6,558 nt of DNA from Gemmatimonadota bacterium (lineage in GTDB: Bacteria > Gemmatimonadota > Gemmatimonadetes > Longimicrobiales > Gaopeijiaceae). The stretch spans positions 1-6,558 of the forward strand of contig JAUXEE010000121.1 of the NCBI GenBank assembly GCA_030618065.1, given 5' to 3'. Each line of letters starts with the position of its first letter. Positions within the stretch are counted from its first letter, which is position 1. The notes below the pieces were generated by a model. That model was not told the origin of the DNA and did no database searches. It saw only the letters and a program-made list of their open reading frames with translations. This document shows positions 1-5,992 of the stretch, piece after piece. A program made the translations under genes and the position numbers.

Positions 1-917
1 AGGCAGATGTCGGAGTCGCTCTGGACCTCCTCCCAGACTTCCTCCGAGGGCGGAGCGGAGAGGTCCGAGAGAGAGCCATCTTCCGTACTCTGGATCCACT
101 CGAGGATGCCCTGAAGCTCTCCACTCCGATCCGTATCGAAGAGAGTCGGGCCGGTAGCAGCCGCTAGATGGGCTCGACGGATGGAAACGTAGTTTCCTCG
201 CCCCTTCACCAGAGACCACCGGAGATCTTCCCCCAGAGTCTTCTGCAAGAGGGGGAGGTCCTTCCCCACCAACTGTTCCTGGAGGTTGATGGTGTTGGTG
301 GAGATGACGGTCCGTTCTCCATTCTGGAGGGCCCACGACACCGCTGGAAGGAGGTAGGCGATGGACTTCCCCGTTCCCGTCCCCGCCTCCACCAAGGTGA
401 CCCCCCCTTCGTTGTACCTGCGACCTATCAGCCGAACCATTTCCCGCTGCCCCGGCCGATCCTCAAACGCCGGGTGAGACCCGGAAAAGGGACCACCGGG
501 AATCAGGAAGGCCTCCAGCTTCCCCAGATCCAGGGGCTCCACCACCCGGGGGGCCGGGGGCTCCACCACCACGTAGATGCGGCTAGCCTCGTTATCGACG
601 ATGGCCGTCCCCACCCCGACCTCATAGAGTGTCGCCGCCACCGCCAGATCGGCCGCCGATGGTTCGAGGTCGCCGGAGGGATGGTTGTGCAGCATGACGC
701 TTCCCTGGGGAGCGTCTCGTGAGGCGGCCAAAACAGCTCCCCGATTCCCCCGTGCCACGGCCCTGGGAGTGTGGAGTGCCCGATCTTCCCCCACCTCCAA
801 CACGAAGGTCACCTCCCTGCCGCCGGCCCTCTGGATCTCACCCCGGACGGTGGCGGACGCCTCTTCCGTAAGGTGAAGGGGAGGTTGAGGGGAAGAAGGG
901 GGAGCTTTCCGAGACAT
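1..917 (-). CDS. DinG-type ATP-dependent helicase with N-terminal JAB/RadC-like domain (3' end outside window)
   Basis: The reading frame is open from ATG at 917 to the left edge, giving 305 residues with no stop. Residues 20-120 resemble a JAB/MPN (RadC-like) domain. They carry the full JAMM metal pattern: E35, then H77-N-H79-P-S-G, S87 and D90 (HxHx7SxxD). From about residue 150 a superfamily 2 DinG/XPD-type helicase begins. Its Walker A is EAGTGTGKS (177-185), motif Ia is STNTINLQEQ (206-215), and the KGRGNY element that precedes the iron-sulfur domain is at 238-243. The position after NYV is Ser245, where DinG proteins usually have the first cluster cysteine. C305 probably corresponds to the second. 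Known DinG enzymes unwind DNA 5'-3' and resolve R-loops or forked structures; the JAB domain's role is not known to me. The gene starts 8 bases after rsmI with no good Shine-Dalgarno sequence, so translational coupling to rsmI is likely. The helicase call is firm, but the exact subfamily is an inference because the C-terminal helicase domain is missing from the window. Confidence 0.88.
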   Translation of the reverse strand, partial: MSRKAPPSSPQPPLHLTEEASATVRGEIQRAGGREVTFVLEVGEDRALHTPRAVARGNRGAVLAASRDAPQGSVMLHNHPSGDLEPSAADLAVAATLYEVGVGTAIVDNEASRIYVVVEPPAPRVVEPLDLGKLEAFLIPGGPFSGSHPAFEDRPGQREMVRLIGRRYNEGGVTLVEAGTGTGKSIAYLLPAVSWALQNGERTVISTNTINLQEQLVGKDLPLLQKTLGEDLRWSLVKGRGNYVSIRRAHLAAATGPTLFDTDRSGELQGILEWIQSTEDGSLSDLSAPPSEEVWEEVQSDSDIC

Positions 918-925
918 GGGAGGGA

Positions 926-1816
926 TTACCCGGTTTCCGATTGATCGTCCGATCGATCTTCGGATTGACCGTCCAATTGATCTTCGGACACCTTCTGGAC
1001 GATGTCGTAGGTAAGGTTTCTGGGGAGCTTCAAGCGCCGGGCCACCTCTCTTGCGGCCCTGCTGGGGGAAAAGCCTTCTTTCAAGAGTGCTTGGGCCAGG
1101 GCCCGGGCAGCCCCTTCATCCACCGACCCGGTATCCTCCGGTTCCACCCTGCCCGACACCACCACCACGAACTCGCCCCGAGGCGCATGGGCCTCGAAAT
1201 GCTCCCTCACCTGAACCAGCGTTCCCCTGACGAACTCCTCATAGACCTTGGTGATCTCCCGTGCCACGGCCACCGGGCGCCCCGGGCCACAGTTTTCGAT
1301 CAAGGCGTCCAGCAGGGCCGTCACCCGCTCCGGAGACTCGAAGAGGACCACGGTGTCCGGGGATGTGGAGATGCGGTCCAGTATTTCGGCCCTATCCGGC
1401 CCTTTCCGGGGAACAAAACCCAGGAATGAGAAGCGGTCCCCGGGAAAGCCCGAGCCCACCAAAGCGGCCAGCACGGCCGAGGGCCCCGGGATGGGGACCA
1501 CGGTGAACCCCGCCTCCATGACCGCTTCCACGATCCTCTGACCCGGATCCGAGACCAGAGGAGTGCCTGCATCGGACACCAAGGCCAGATCATCTCCCGA
1601 GGACAGCCAGTCCAGGACCTTCCTCCGCCGGGACGCTTCATTGTGGGAATGAAGAGAGACAAGGGGAGTCTTGAGCTCCAGGTGATTCAGAAGCGTCCGG
1701 GTGCGGCGGGTGTCCTCCGCAAGGATCCGGGAGACGGACTCCAGGGTGTCGGCAGCACGGCGAGTGATGTCTCCCAGGTTCCCAATGGGAGTGCTGACGA
1801 GAAAAAGGGTAGCCAT
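926..1816 (-). CDS. rsmI: 16S rRNA (cytidine(1402)-2'-O)-methyltransferase RsmI
   Basis: This 296-residue protein is close to the usual RsmI length (about 280-290). It belongs to the tetrapyrrole-methylase-fold SAM enzymes. RsmI transfers a methyl group to the ribose 2'-OH of C1402 in the decoding centre of 16S rRNA, in the cytoplasm. Family motifs are visible in order: LVSTPIGNLGDIT (6-18), LAEDTRRT (32-39), LHSHNE (55-60), the LVSDAGTPLVSDPG motif (79-92), PIPGPSAVLAAL (108-119), the RFSFLGFVPRKG stretch (128-139), LFESPER (158-164), AREITKVYEEFVRG (185-198) and GEFVVVVSG (214-222). The C-terminal segment 235-276 resembles the helical RsmI tail domain. The last 20 residues are an acidic tail made of an 8-residue repeat (described separately), beyond the normal family end. 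ATG at 1816 gives the canonical MATLFLVSTPIGNLGD start. Only a weak AGG lies just upstream. The helicase gene follows after 8 bases. Confidence 0.96.
   Translation of the reverse strand: MATLFLVSTPIGNLGDITRRAADTLESVSRILAEDTRRTRTLLNHLELKTPLVSLHSHNEASRRRKVLDWLSSGDDLALVSDAGTPLVSDPGQRIVEAVMEAGFTVVPIPGPSAVLAALVGSGFPGDRFSFLGFVPRKGPDRAEILDRISTSPDTVVLFESPERVTALLDALIENCGPGRPVAVAREITKVYEEFVRGTLVQVREHFEAHAPRGEFVVVVSGRVEPEDTGSVDEGAARALAQALLKEGFSPSRAAREVARRLKLPRNLTYDIVQKVSEDQLDGQSEDRSDDQSETG
940..987 (-). repeat. Two 24-bp tandem repeats at the 3' end of rsmI
   Basis: Two adjacent 24-base units (940-963 and 964-987) differ at only three positions. Because 24 is a multiple of three, they are in frame with rsmI. 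They encode SEDQLDGQ (residues 277-284) followed by SEDRSDDQ (285-292), and a third start of the unit, SE, precedes the stop. The array lies beyond the conserved RsmI core, so it looks like an in-frame duplication that lengthened an acidic tail. The 940-963 unit also contains a short GATCG/CGATC inverted repeat. Confidence 0.85.
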
Positions 1817-1840
1817 CTACCTACGATGGGGATGAGAGGA

Positions 1841-1906
1841 TGCCGTGGCCAGGGGTCCTGGGGGAAAGAGGGTGCCGTGGCCAGGGGTCCTGTGGGGAAA
1901 AGAGGG
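1841..1906. repeat. Two imperfect 32/34-bp tandem repeats in the trx-rsmI spacer
   Basis: Unit 1 (1841-1872) and unit 2 (1873-1906) both begin TGCCGTGGCCAGGGGTCCTG and end GAGGG. Unit 2 differs by two single-base insertions, an extra T after CCTG and an extra A in the A-run. Each unit contains an inverted repeat around CCAGG-GGT-CCTGG, perfect in unit 1 (1849-1861) and shortened in unit 2. The array makes up nearly half of the 159-base spacer between the thioredoxin stop and the rsmI start. It lies about 25 bases upstream of the rsmI start codon, so it falls in the rsmI 5' leader if the two genes are co-transcribed. Its function is not evident. Confidence 0.8.
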
Positions 1907-1963
1907 TCCGGCCCCGCAGGCAGGACGCCTGGAGGCCGCACCCTCGGTCCCGATCAAACTTCC

Positions 1964-1991
1964 AGATGTGCTCGTTTAGATGTGCTCGTTG
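1964..1991 (-). repeat. 14-bp tandem duplication across the thioredoxin stop codon
   Basis: The 14-base units 1964-1977 and 1978-1991 share their first 13 bases (AGATGTGCTCGTT on the plus strand) and differ only at the last. The unit on the gene side encodes the end of thioredoxin (NEHI). The second lies after the TAA stop, and the stop is created at the repeat junction. With a single copy the frame would run on for 47 codons (beginning W-K-F-D-R) to a TAG at 1821-1823. The duplication therefore sets the present C-terminus. Confidence 0.82.
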
Positions 1992-2311
1992 ACCTTCGCC
2001 TCCAGGAAGGGTTTGGGCACGGCACCAACCACCGTGTCCACATGCTTCCCGTCCTTGAAGAAGAGGATGCTGGGGATGGAACGGATCCCGAACTTGCTGG
2101 CTGTTGAAGGATTCTGGTCCACGTCCAACTTGCCCACCCGGAGCCCCTGTTCCTGGTACTCCTTGGCCAGATCCGCCACGATGGGGGCCACCATCTGACA
2201 GGGTCCACACCAGGCCGCCCAGAAGTCGATAATGGTGAGTCCAGTACTGCTTTCAATCTCATCTCCGAAGTTCTGGTCGGTCACTTCGAATACCATTTCA
2301 CTATCAGCCAT
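1976..2311 (-). CDS. trxA: Thioredoxin
   Basis: This 111-residue single-domain thioredoxin reduces protein disulfides in the cytoplasm and is normally recharged by thioredoxin reductase, which is not in this window. The active site is WCGPC (34-38), preceded by IIDFWA with the buried Asp29 (the position of E. coli Asp26). Other family marks are P41-like MVAPIV after the active site, KLDVDQNP (61-68), the cis-proline loop RSIPS with Pro80, and FFKDGK (84-89). The length matches classical TrxA (about 105-110). I chose ATG at 2311 over the adjoining TTG at 2314 because an AAGGAG Shine-Dalgarno sequence sits 8 bases before the ATG. The gene is divergent from the epimerase gene and is followed by a 159-base spacer before rsmI. 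The C-terminus falls at a 14-base duplication (described separately) but ends where the thioredoxin fold normally ends. The symbol is assigned by family; a paralogue elsewhere could be the main TrxA. Confidence 0.96.
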   Translation of the reverse strand: MADSEMVFEVTDQNFGDEIESSTGLTIIDFWAAWCGPCQMVAPIVADLAKEYQEQGLRVGKLDVDQNPSTASKFGIRSIPSILFFKDGKHVDTVVGAVPKPFLEAKVNEHI

Positions 2312-2319
2312 CAAACCTG

Positions 2320-2325
2320 CTCCTT
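2320..2325 (-). promoter_or_regulatory. Ribosome binding site for thioredoxin
   Basis: On the minus strand this reads AAGGAG, a near-perfect Shine-Dalgarno match, 8 bases before ATG at 2311. This spacing favours the ATG over the TTG directly upstream (2314). It is the clearest ribosome binding site in the window. Confidence 0.75.
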
Positions 2326-2365
2326 GTTCATCTTGGCGGCTCTGGATACCATGCCGCCGGGTTCA

Positions 2366-2381
2366 GGCGCCCTCGGGAGCC
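2366..2381. other. Imperfect inverted repeat in the divergent trx / epimerase intergenic region
   Basis: GGCGCCC-TC-GGGAGCC is a 7-bp inverted repeat with one mismatch, centred in the 102-base gap between the divergent thioredoxin and epimerase genes. That gap must hold any local promoters for both, so the element could be an operator or a hairpin, but palindromes of this quality occur by chance in GC-rich DNA. I could not identify convincing -35/-10 pairs on either strand. Confidence 0.3.
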
Positions 2382-2413
2382 CCGATCGCTCTCACCTAGG
2401 CACCAAAATAGAC

Positions 2414-2827
2414 ATGTTCTCTTATCCTCTGGACCACGTCGCCGTGGCTGTCACCTCCCTCGAGGAGGCTTGTCCTCTCTTCCAACTCGTGGCCGGAGAC
2501 CCCTGTTCCCCGGTGGAGGAGTTGCCGGCACAGGGGGTCCGGGTCCTCTTTGTCGGGTCCGTCGAACTCGTCGAACCTCTGGGCCAGGACACCCCGGTGG
2601 GGCGTTTCCTCCAGCGTAGAGGCCAGGGCCTCCATCACATCGCCTACCGGGTCCCTGATCTTCCTGAGGCCCTTTCCCGCTTGAAGGAGGAGGGGTTGGA
2701 ACTCATCGATGAGACTCCTCGCCTCGGATCCCGTGGCCACCAGGTCGCCTTCCTTCACCCCCGGAGTACCGGAGGGTTCCTCATCGAGCTGGTTCAGGCC
2801 GAGTCCCCTACCCGGACAGGCTCCTAG
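2414..2827 (+). CDS. mce: Methylmalonyl-CoA epimerase (VOC/glyoxalase superfamily)
   Basis: This 137-residue protein matches the usual epimerase length (about 135-150). The enzyme interconverts (S)- and (R)-methylmalonyl-CoA, linking propionyl-CoA carboxylation to methylmalonyl-CoA mutase (propionate, odd-chain fatty acid and branched amino acid breakdown). Two VOC beta-alpha-beta-beta-beta modules are visible. The first begins PLDHVAVAV (5-13) and contains VELVEPLG (50-57). The second begins GLHHIAYRV (72-80) and ends LHPRSTGGFLIELVQ (114-128). Probable metal ligands by family pattern are H8, E51, H75 and E125. The STGG and GLHHIA signatures separate it from ordinary glyoxalase I. The start is ATG at 2414, just before the conserved LDHVAVAV. 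ATG 2351 or TTG 2324 would add 21-30 residues with no family counterpart, and no start has a strong Shine-Dalgarno sequence. It is the only plus-strand gene here; mutase and carboxylase genes are not in view. Confidence 0.92.
   Translation: MFSYPLDHVAVAVTSLEEACPLFQLVAGDPCSPVEELPAQGVRVLFVGSVELVEPLGQDTPVGRFLQRRGQGLHHIAYRVPDLPEALSRLKEEGLELIDETPRLGSRGHQVAFLHPRSTGGFLIELVQAESPTRTGS
2824..2827. other. CTAG: nested stop codons of two convergent genes
   Basis: The palindrome CTAG provides TAG (2825-2827) for the plus-strand epimerase and TAG (2824-2826) for the minus-strand lipoprotein, so the two coding regions overlap tail to tail by four bases. This leaves no intergenic room for a terminator between them. 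Each transcript must end inside the opposite gene or read through it. Confidence 0.9.
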
Positions 2828-3318
2828 CCCGTGACCTTGGCCAGGTCGATTTCTTGTACCATCCACCGCCCCTCACCGGTCTGAACCACCAGGAAGGGTA
2901 CGTCCCGGATTTCCACGCCTTTGATGAGAAGATCCACACCGATTCGCGTAGTGGGATGCACCCTTCCGGCAACCCGACTGTCCGAAACGATGGTGTAATC
3001 CTCATGCCGAAGGATCTGGGCGATGACGTCCATCCGAAGCTCCACTTCCTGGAACGTGGTGCACCGATGACCCAGCCTGATCCAGGAACCTATCTTCTTG
3101 AAGGCGCAGCCGATGGGACCACCGGTTTCGATGATCGGGCCGTCGGCCGTCCCGAAGATTCCCGCCATGGCGTGGAGGTCCCGTTGGTTGGTTGCCTGAA
3201 GGAAACGCTCGACCGAGAGCATGGGTGCCACCGCGGCTATCTCGCCGGGAGAGATGAGCCGAGTCGTCGTGCATCCCCCTAACGTGAGGAGGAAGGCTAC
3301 CAAGAGCAGGCGTTTCAT
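2824..3318 (-). CDS. Predicted outer-membrane lipoprotein of unknown function
   Basis: I do not recognise a named family. The 164-residue product starts with MKRLLLVAFLLTLGGC: a positive N-terminus, a hydrophobic stretch and a lipobox L-G-G-C, with the acylated cysteine at C16. This is a signal-peptidase II lipoprotein signal. Thr follows the cysteine rather than Asp, so an outer-membrane location is the likelier fate in a diderm. The mature part has an alpha-helical opening, SVERFLQATNQRDLHAMAGIF (35-55), like the first helix of NTF2/SnoaL-like folds. Beta-rich segments follow (TTRIGVDLLI, PFLVVQ, RWMVQEIDL), which also fits an NTF2-like domain, but this is only inferred. Two cysteines, C71 and C86, remain in the mature protein. 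It lies 36 bases after clpB on the same strand, so co-transcription is likely. No clear Shine-Dalgarno sequence precedes ATG 3318. Its stop is nested with that of the epimerase. Confidence 0.8.
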   Translation of the reverse strand: MKRLLLVAFLLTLGGCTTTRLISPGEIAAVAPMLSVERFLQATNQRDLHAMAGIFGTADGPIIETGGPIGCAFKKIGSWIRLGHRCTTFQEVELRMDVIAQILRHEDYTIVSDSRVAGRVHPTTRIGVDLLIKGVEIRDVPFLVVQTGEGRWMVQEIDLAKVTG

Positions 3319-3354
3319 ATGCAGGCCGGGTTAGGGTTCCCATCGAACCACGTT

Positions 3355-5979
3355 TCAAACACCGTCGTCATCCGCGCTCTCCGCCGAGCTTTCCATCAGG
3401 AACTTCAAGGTCCCCGACCCCTCCCCCGGAACTACCCTGACCAGAGTCCCCTCTGAAATCTCTACCTCCAACATGGTAAGGGCCAGGGGGTCTTGAACCA
3501 TCCGTTGAATGGCCCGCTTCAACGGCCGGGCTCCGAAGGCCGGATCGTGGCCTTCTCGAGCGATGATGTCCTTGGCCTCCGGCGATACTTCCAGAGTGAA
3601 ACCCAGCTCTTCGACCAGAGCCATCACCCGCTCCAACTGGAGATCCACGATGGCTCTGAGGTCGTCTTCGGCCAGAGGCCGGAAAAGGATGATGTCGTCC
3701 ACCCTGTTCAGGAACTCGGGGCGGAAGTGGTTATGCAGCTCACCCCGAACAAAGCTCTCCACCTCTCCCCACTCGGAGGACTGTCCCCGTTCCAGAATGA
3801 ACTGGCTTCCCATGTTGGAGGTCATGATGACCACCGCATTCCGGAAGTCCACCGTCCGGCCATGGGAATCGGTGAGACGCCCTTCGTCCATGATCTGAAG
3901 AAGGATGTTGAAGACATCCGGATGGGCCTTTTCGATCTCGTCGAAGAGGATGACGGCATGAGGGCGTCTCCGGACCGCTTCAGTGAGCTGGCCACCTTCA
4001 TCGTACCCGATGTACCCGGGAGGAGCCCCGATCAGACGAGCCACGGCATGCTTTTCCATGTACTCGGACATATCGATGCGAACCATGGCTCGCTCGTCGT
4101 CGAAAAGAAACTCGGCCAGGGCCCGGGCCGTCTCCGTCTTACCGACCCCGGTGGGGCCCAGGAAGATGAAAGAGCCTACGGGCCGATTCGGATCCTGGAG
4201 GCCGGTCCTCGCCCTCCGGACAGCGTTGGCGACGGCTTCCAGAGCCTCCCTCTGGCCGATGACCCTTTTCCCCAGGAGCTCTTCCAGGTGAGCCAGACGC
4301 TGCCGTTCCGACTCCAGGAGGCGACTCACCGGAATCCCCGTCCACTCCCCCACCACGGCAGCGATGTCGTCGGCGTCGACCTCCTCTTTCAGGAACTTCC
4401 CTTCCCTCTGTAACTCTTCCAGGCGGGCTTCGGCGATTTCCAACCCCTGCTCCGTGCCGGGGATCTCCCCATATTGGAGCTCAGCCGCAAGGTTCAGGTC
4501 GCCGGTGCGGGTGGCCCGATCAGCCTCCAGCCTCAACTCGTCGATCTTCTCCTTCAGCTTCTGGATGCGAGTGATGGCTTCCTTTTCACTCTGCCACCGA
4601 GCCTTCATGCCGGCGCTCTCTTCCCCCAGCCCGGCCAGCTCCCCCACGATATTCCTCAGCCGTTCCCGGGCTCCGGCTTCCTTTTCCTGAGAAAGAGCCT
4701 GTTTCTCGATCTCCAACTGAGTGATCCGACGCTCCACCTCGTCGATTTCCTGGGGAAGAGAGTCGATCTCGATCCGAAGCCGGCTTCCAGCCTCGTCGAT
4801 GAGGTCGATGGCTTTATCCGGAAGAAAACGACCTCCGATGTAGCGATCGGAGAGACGGGCGGCGGCGATGATGGCGTCGTCCTTGATTCGGACCCCGTGA
4901 TGGACTTCGTACCTCTCTTTGAGGCCTCGGAGGATGGCCACCGTGTCTTCCACCGAGGGCGGCGCCACGAACACCGGCTGGAAGCGCCGCTCGAGGGCAG
5001 GGTCCTTCTCGATGTATTTCCGGTACTCATCCAGAGTGGTGGCCCCCACCATCCGGAGCTCGCCCCGGGCCAGCATGGGCTTCAACATGTTCCCGGCGTC
5101 TACCGCTCCTTCGGCGGCCCCGGCACCCACAACCGTGTGGAGTTCGTCGAGAAAGACGATGTATCGGCCTCCCCCTTCTGAGATCTCCTTCAAGACCGCC
5201 TTCATCCTCTCCTCGAATTCACCCCGGTATTTGGCTCCGGCCAGCATGGAGGCAATGTCCAGGCCGACCAGCGTTTTGTCGGCCAGCGTCGTAGGGACAT
5301 CGCCGACGACGATCCGTTGCGCCAATCCCTCGACGATGGCGGTTTTACCTACGCCTGGCTCCCCGATGAGGACCGGGTTGTTCTTCGTCCGCCTGGCCAG
5401 AACCTTCACGACCCTTCGAATCTCCTCGTCCCTACCGATAACCGGATCCAACTTGCCCTGCCGGGCCGCCTCCGTGAGGTCCAGGCTGTACCGGGCCAGG
5501 GCCCGATAGGTGTCTTCAGGCGTCTGATCCGTCACTCGATGGGAACCCCGTATTCCCTCCAGTGCCTCACGAAGACCCTCACGGCCGGCCCCCGCGGTTT
5601 GGAGTATCCGCCCGGCGTCCCCCTTCTCCTCGGCAAGACCCAAGAGGAGGTGTTCGGTGGATACGTACTCGTCCCCCAGGGCCCTGGCTTCCTCCTCCGC
5701 CACATCCAGGGCCTTCCTCAGGTCACGAGAAAGGGAGGGATCGGAGCCCCCCGTGACCCGAGCCCGAGCATCGAGAGCTTCCAGGGTTCGCTCCCGGATG
5801 AGGCCCGGGGCCGTCCCCAGCTTCTGAAGGATGGGCACCACGATACCTTCCTCCTGGTCCAAGAGGGCCTGGAGGAGGTGCACTCCCTCGATCTGCGGAT
5901 GTTCTCGCCGCCGGCTCTCCTGGGCTGCGCCCTGGATGGCGTCGGTGGCTTTGACGGTGAGTCGGTCCTGATTCAGCAT
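3355..5979 (-). CDS. clpB: ATP-dependent chaperone ClpB (protein disaggregase)
   Basis: This 874-residue Hsp100 AAA+ chaperone forms a cytoplasmic hexamer that threads aggregated proteins through its pore with DnaK/DnaJ/GrpE. Domains in order: Clp N-terminal repeats (1-145); NBD1 with Walker A GEPGVGKT (206-213), pore loop KYRGEF (250-255), Walker B FLDE (276-279) and arginine fingers R331/R332; a long coiled-coil middle domain (about 405-525) that marks ClpB rather than ClpA/ClpC; and NBD2 with Walker A GPTGVGKT (608-615), pore loop GYIGYD (655-660), Walker B ILFDE (677-681), sensor-1 N722, arginine finger R759 and sensor-2 GARPLKR (816-822). There is no ClpP-docking IGF/L loop evident. The frame extends to GTG 6015, but ATG 5979 (MLNQDRLTVKA) matches the family start, has GAGGG upstream and avoids overlapping the preceding gene, whose stop is 13 bases before it. 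The lipoprotein gene follows at 36 bases. No CIRCE element is visible; any promoter probably lies beyond the window or inside the upstream gene. Confidence 0.97.
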   Translation of the reverse strand: MLNQDRLTVKATDAIQGAAQESRRREHPQIEGVHLLQALLDQEEGIVVPILQKLGTAPGLIRERTLEALDARARVTGGSDPSLSRDLRKALDVAEEEARALGDEYVSTEHLLLGLAEEKGDAGRILQTAGAGREGLREALEGIRGSHRVTDQTPEDTYRALARYSLDLTEAARQGKLDPVIGRDEEIRRVVKVLARRTKNNPVLIGEPGVGKTAIVEGLAQRIVVGDVPTTLADKTLVGLDIASMLAGAKYRGEFEERMKAVLKEISEGGGRYIVFLDELHTVVGAGAAEGAVDAGNMLKPMLARGELRMVGATTLDEYRKYIEKDPALERRFQPVFVAPPSVEDTVAILRGLKERYEVHHGVRIKDDAIIAAARLSDRYIGGRFLPDKAIDLIDEAGSRLRIEIDSLPQEIDEVERRITQLEIEKQALSQEKEAGARERLRNIVGELAGLGEESAGMKARWQSEKEAITRIQKLKEKIDELRLEADRATRTGDLNLAAELQYGEIPGTEQGLEIAEARLEELQREGKFLKEEVDADDIAAVVGEWTGIPVSRLLESERQRLAHLEELLGKRVIGQREALEAVANAVRRARTGLQDPNRPVGSFIFLGPTGVGKTETARALAEFLFDDERAMVRIDMSEYMEKHAVARLIGAPPGYIGYDEGGQLTEAVRRRPHAVILFDEIEKAHPDVFNILLQIMDEGRLTDSHGRTVDFRNAVVIMTSNMGSQFILERGQSSEWGEVESFVRGELHNHFRPEFLNRVDDIILFRPLAEDDLRAIVDLQLERVMALVEELGFTLEVSPEAKDIIAREGHDPAFGARPLKRAIQRMVQDPLALTMLEVEISEGTLVRVVPGEGSGTLKFLMESSAESADDDGV

Positions 5980-5992
5980 GATGGTGAGACCC

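Noticed and set aside
168..722. A 184-codon plus-strand open frame
   Set aside because: It is antisense to the JAB-DinG helicase gene, whose minus-strand translation contains clear JAMM, Walker A and motif Ia sequences.
1841..1906. Possible CRISPR-like repeats
   Set aside because: The two units are directly abutting with no spacers, and no cas genes are present.
1917..1931. Hairpin CAGGC/GCCTG after thioredoxin as an intrinsic terminator
   Set aside because: The stem is only five base pairs, and no T-tract follows on the minus strand.
1821..2210. A 129-codon minus-strand frame covering the thioredoxin 3' half and the spacer repeats
   Set aside because: It is out of frame with thioredoxin over the conserved part and shows no domain. 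Its tail is only the frame that thioredoxin would enter if the 14-bp duplication were absent.
2312..2353. Thirteen-codon minus-strand leader frame (MVSRAAKMNKEQV) whose TGA overlaps the thioredoxin ATG
   Set aside because: It is very short, and its only ribosome-binding feature is the AAGGAG that serves thioredoxin. There is no sign that it is translated.
3493..4413. A 306-codon plus-strand open frame opposite clpB, with similar long frames at 4474-5181 and 5317-6078
   Set aside because: They lie antisense to a fully conserved clpB. Their translations look like low-complexity reverse reading of GC-rich codons, with no recognisable domain. Long antisense frames are common in high-GC genes.
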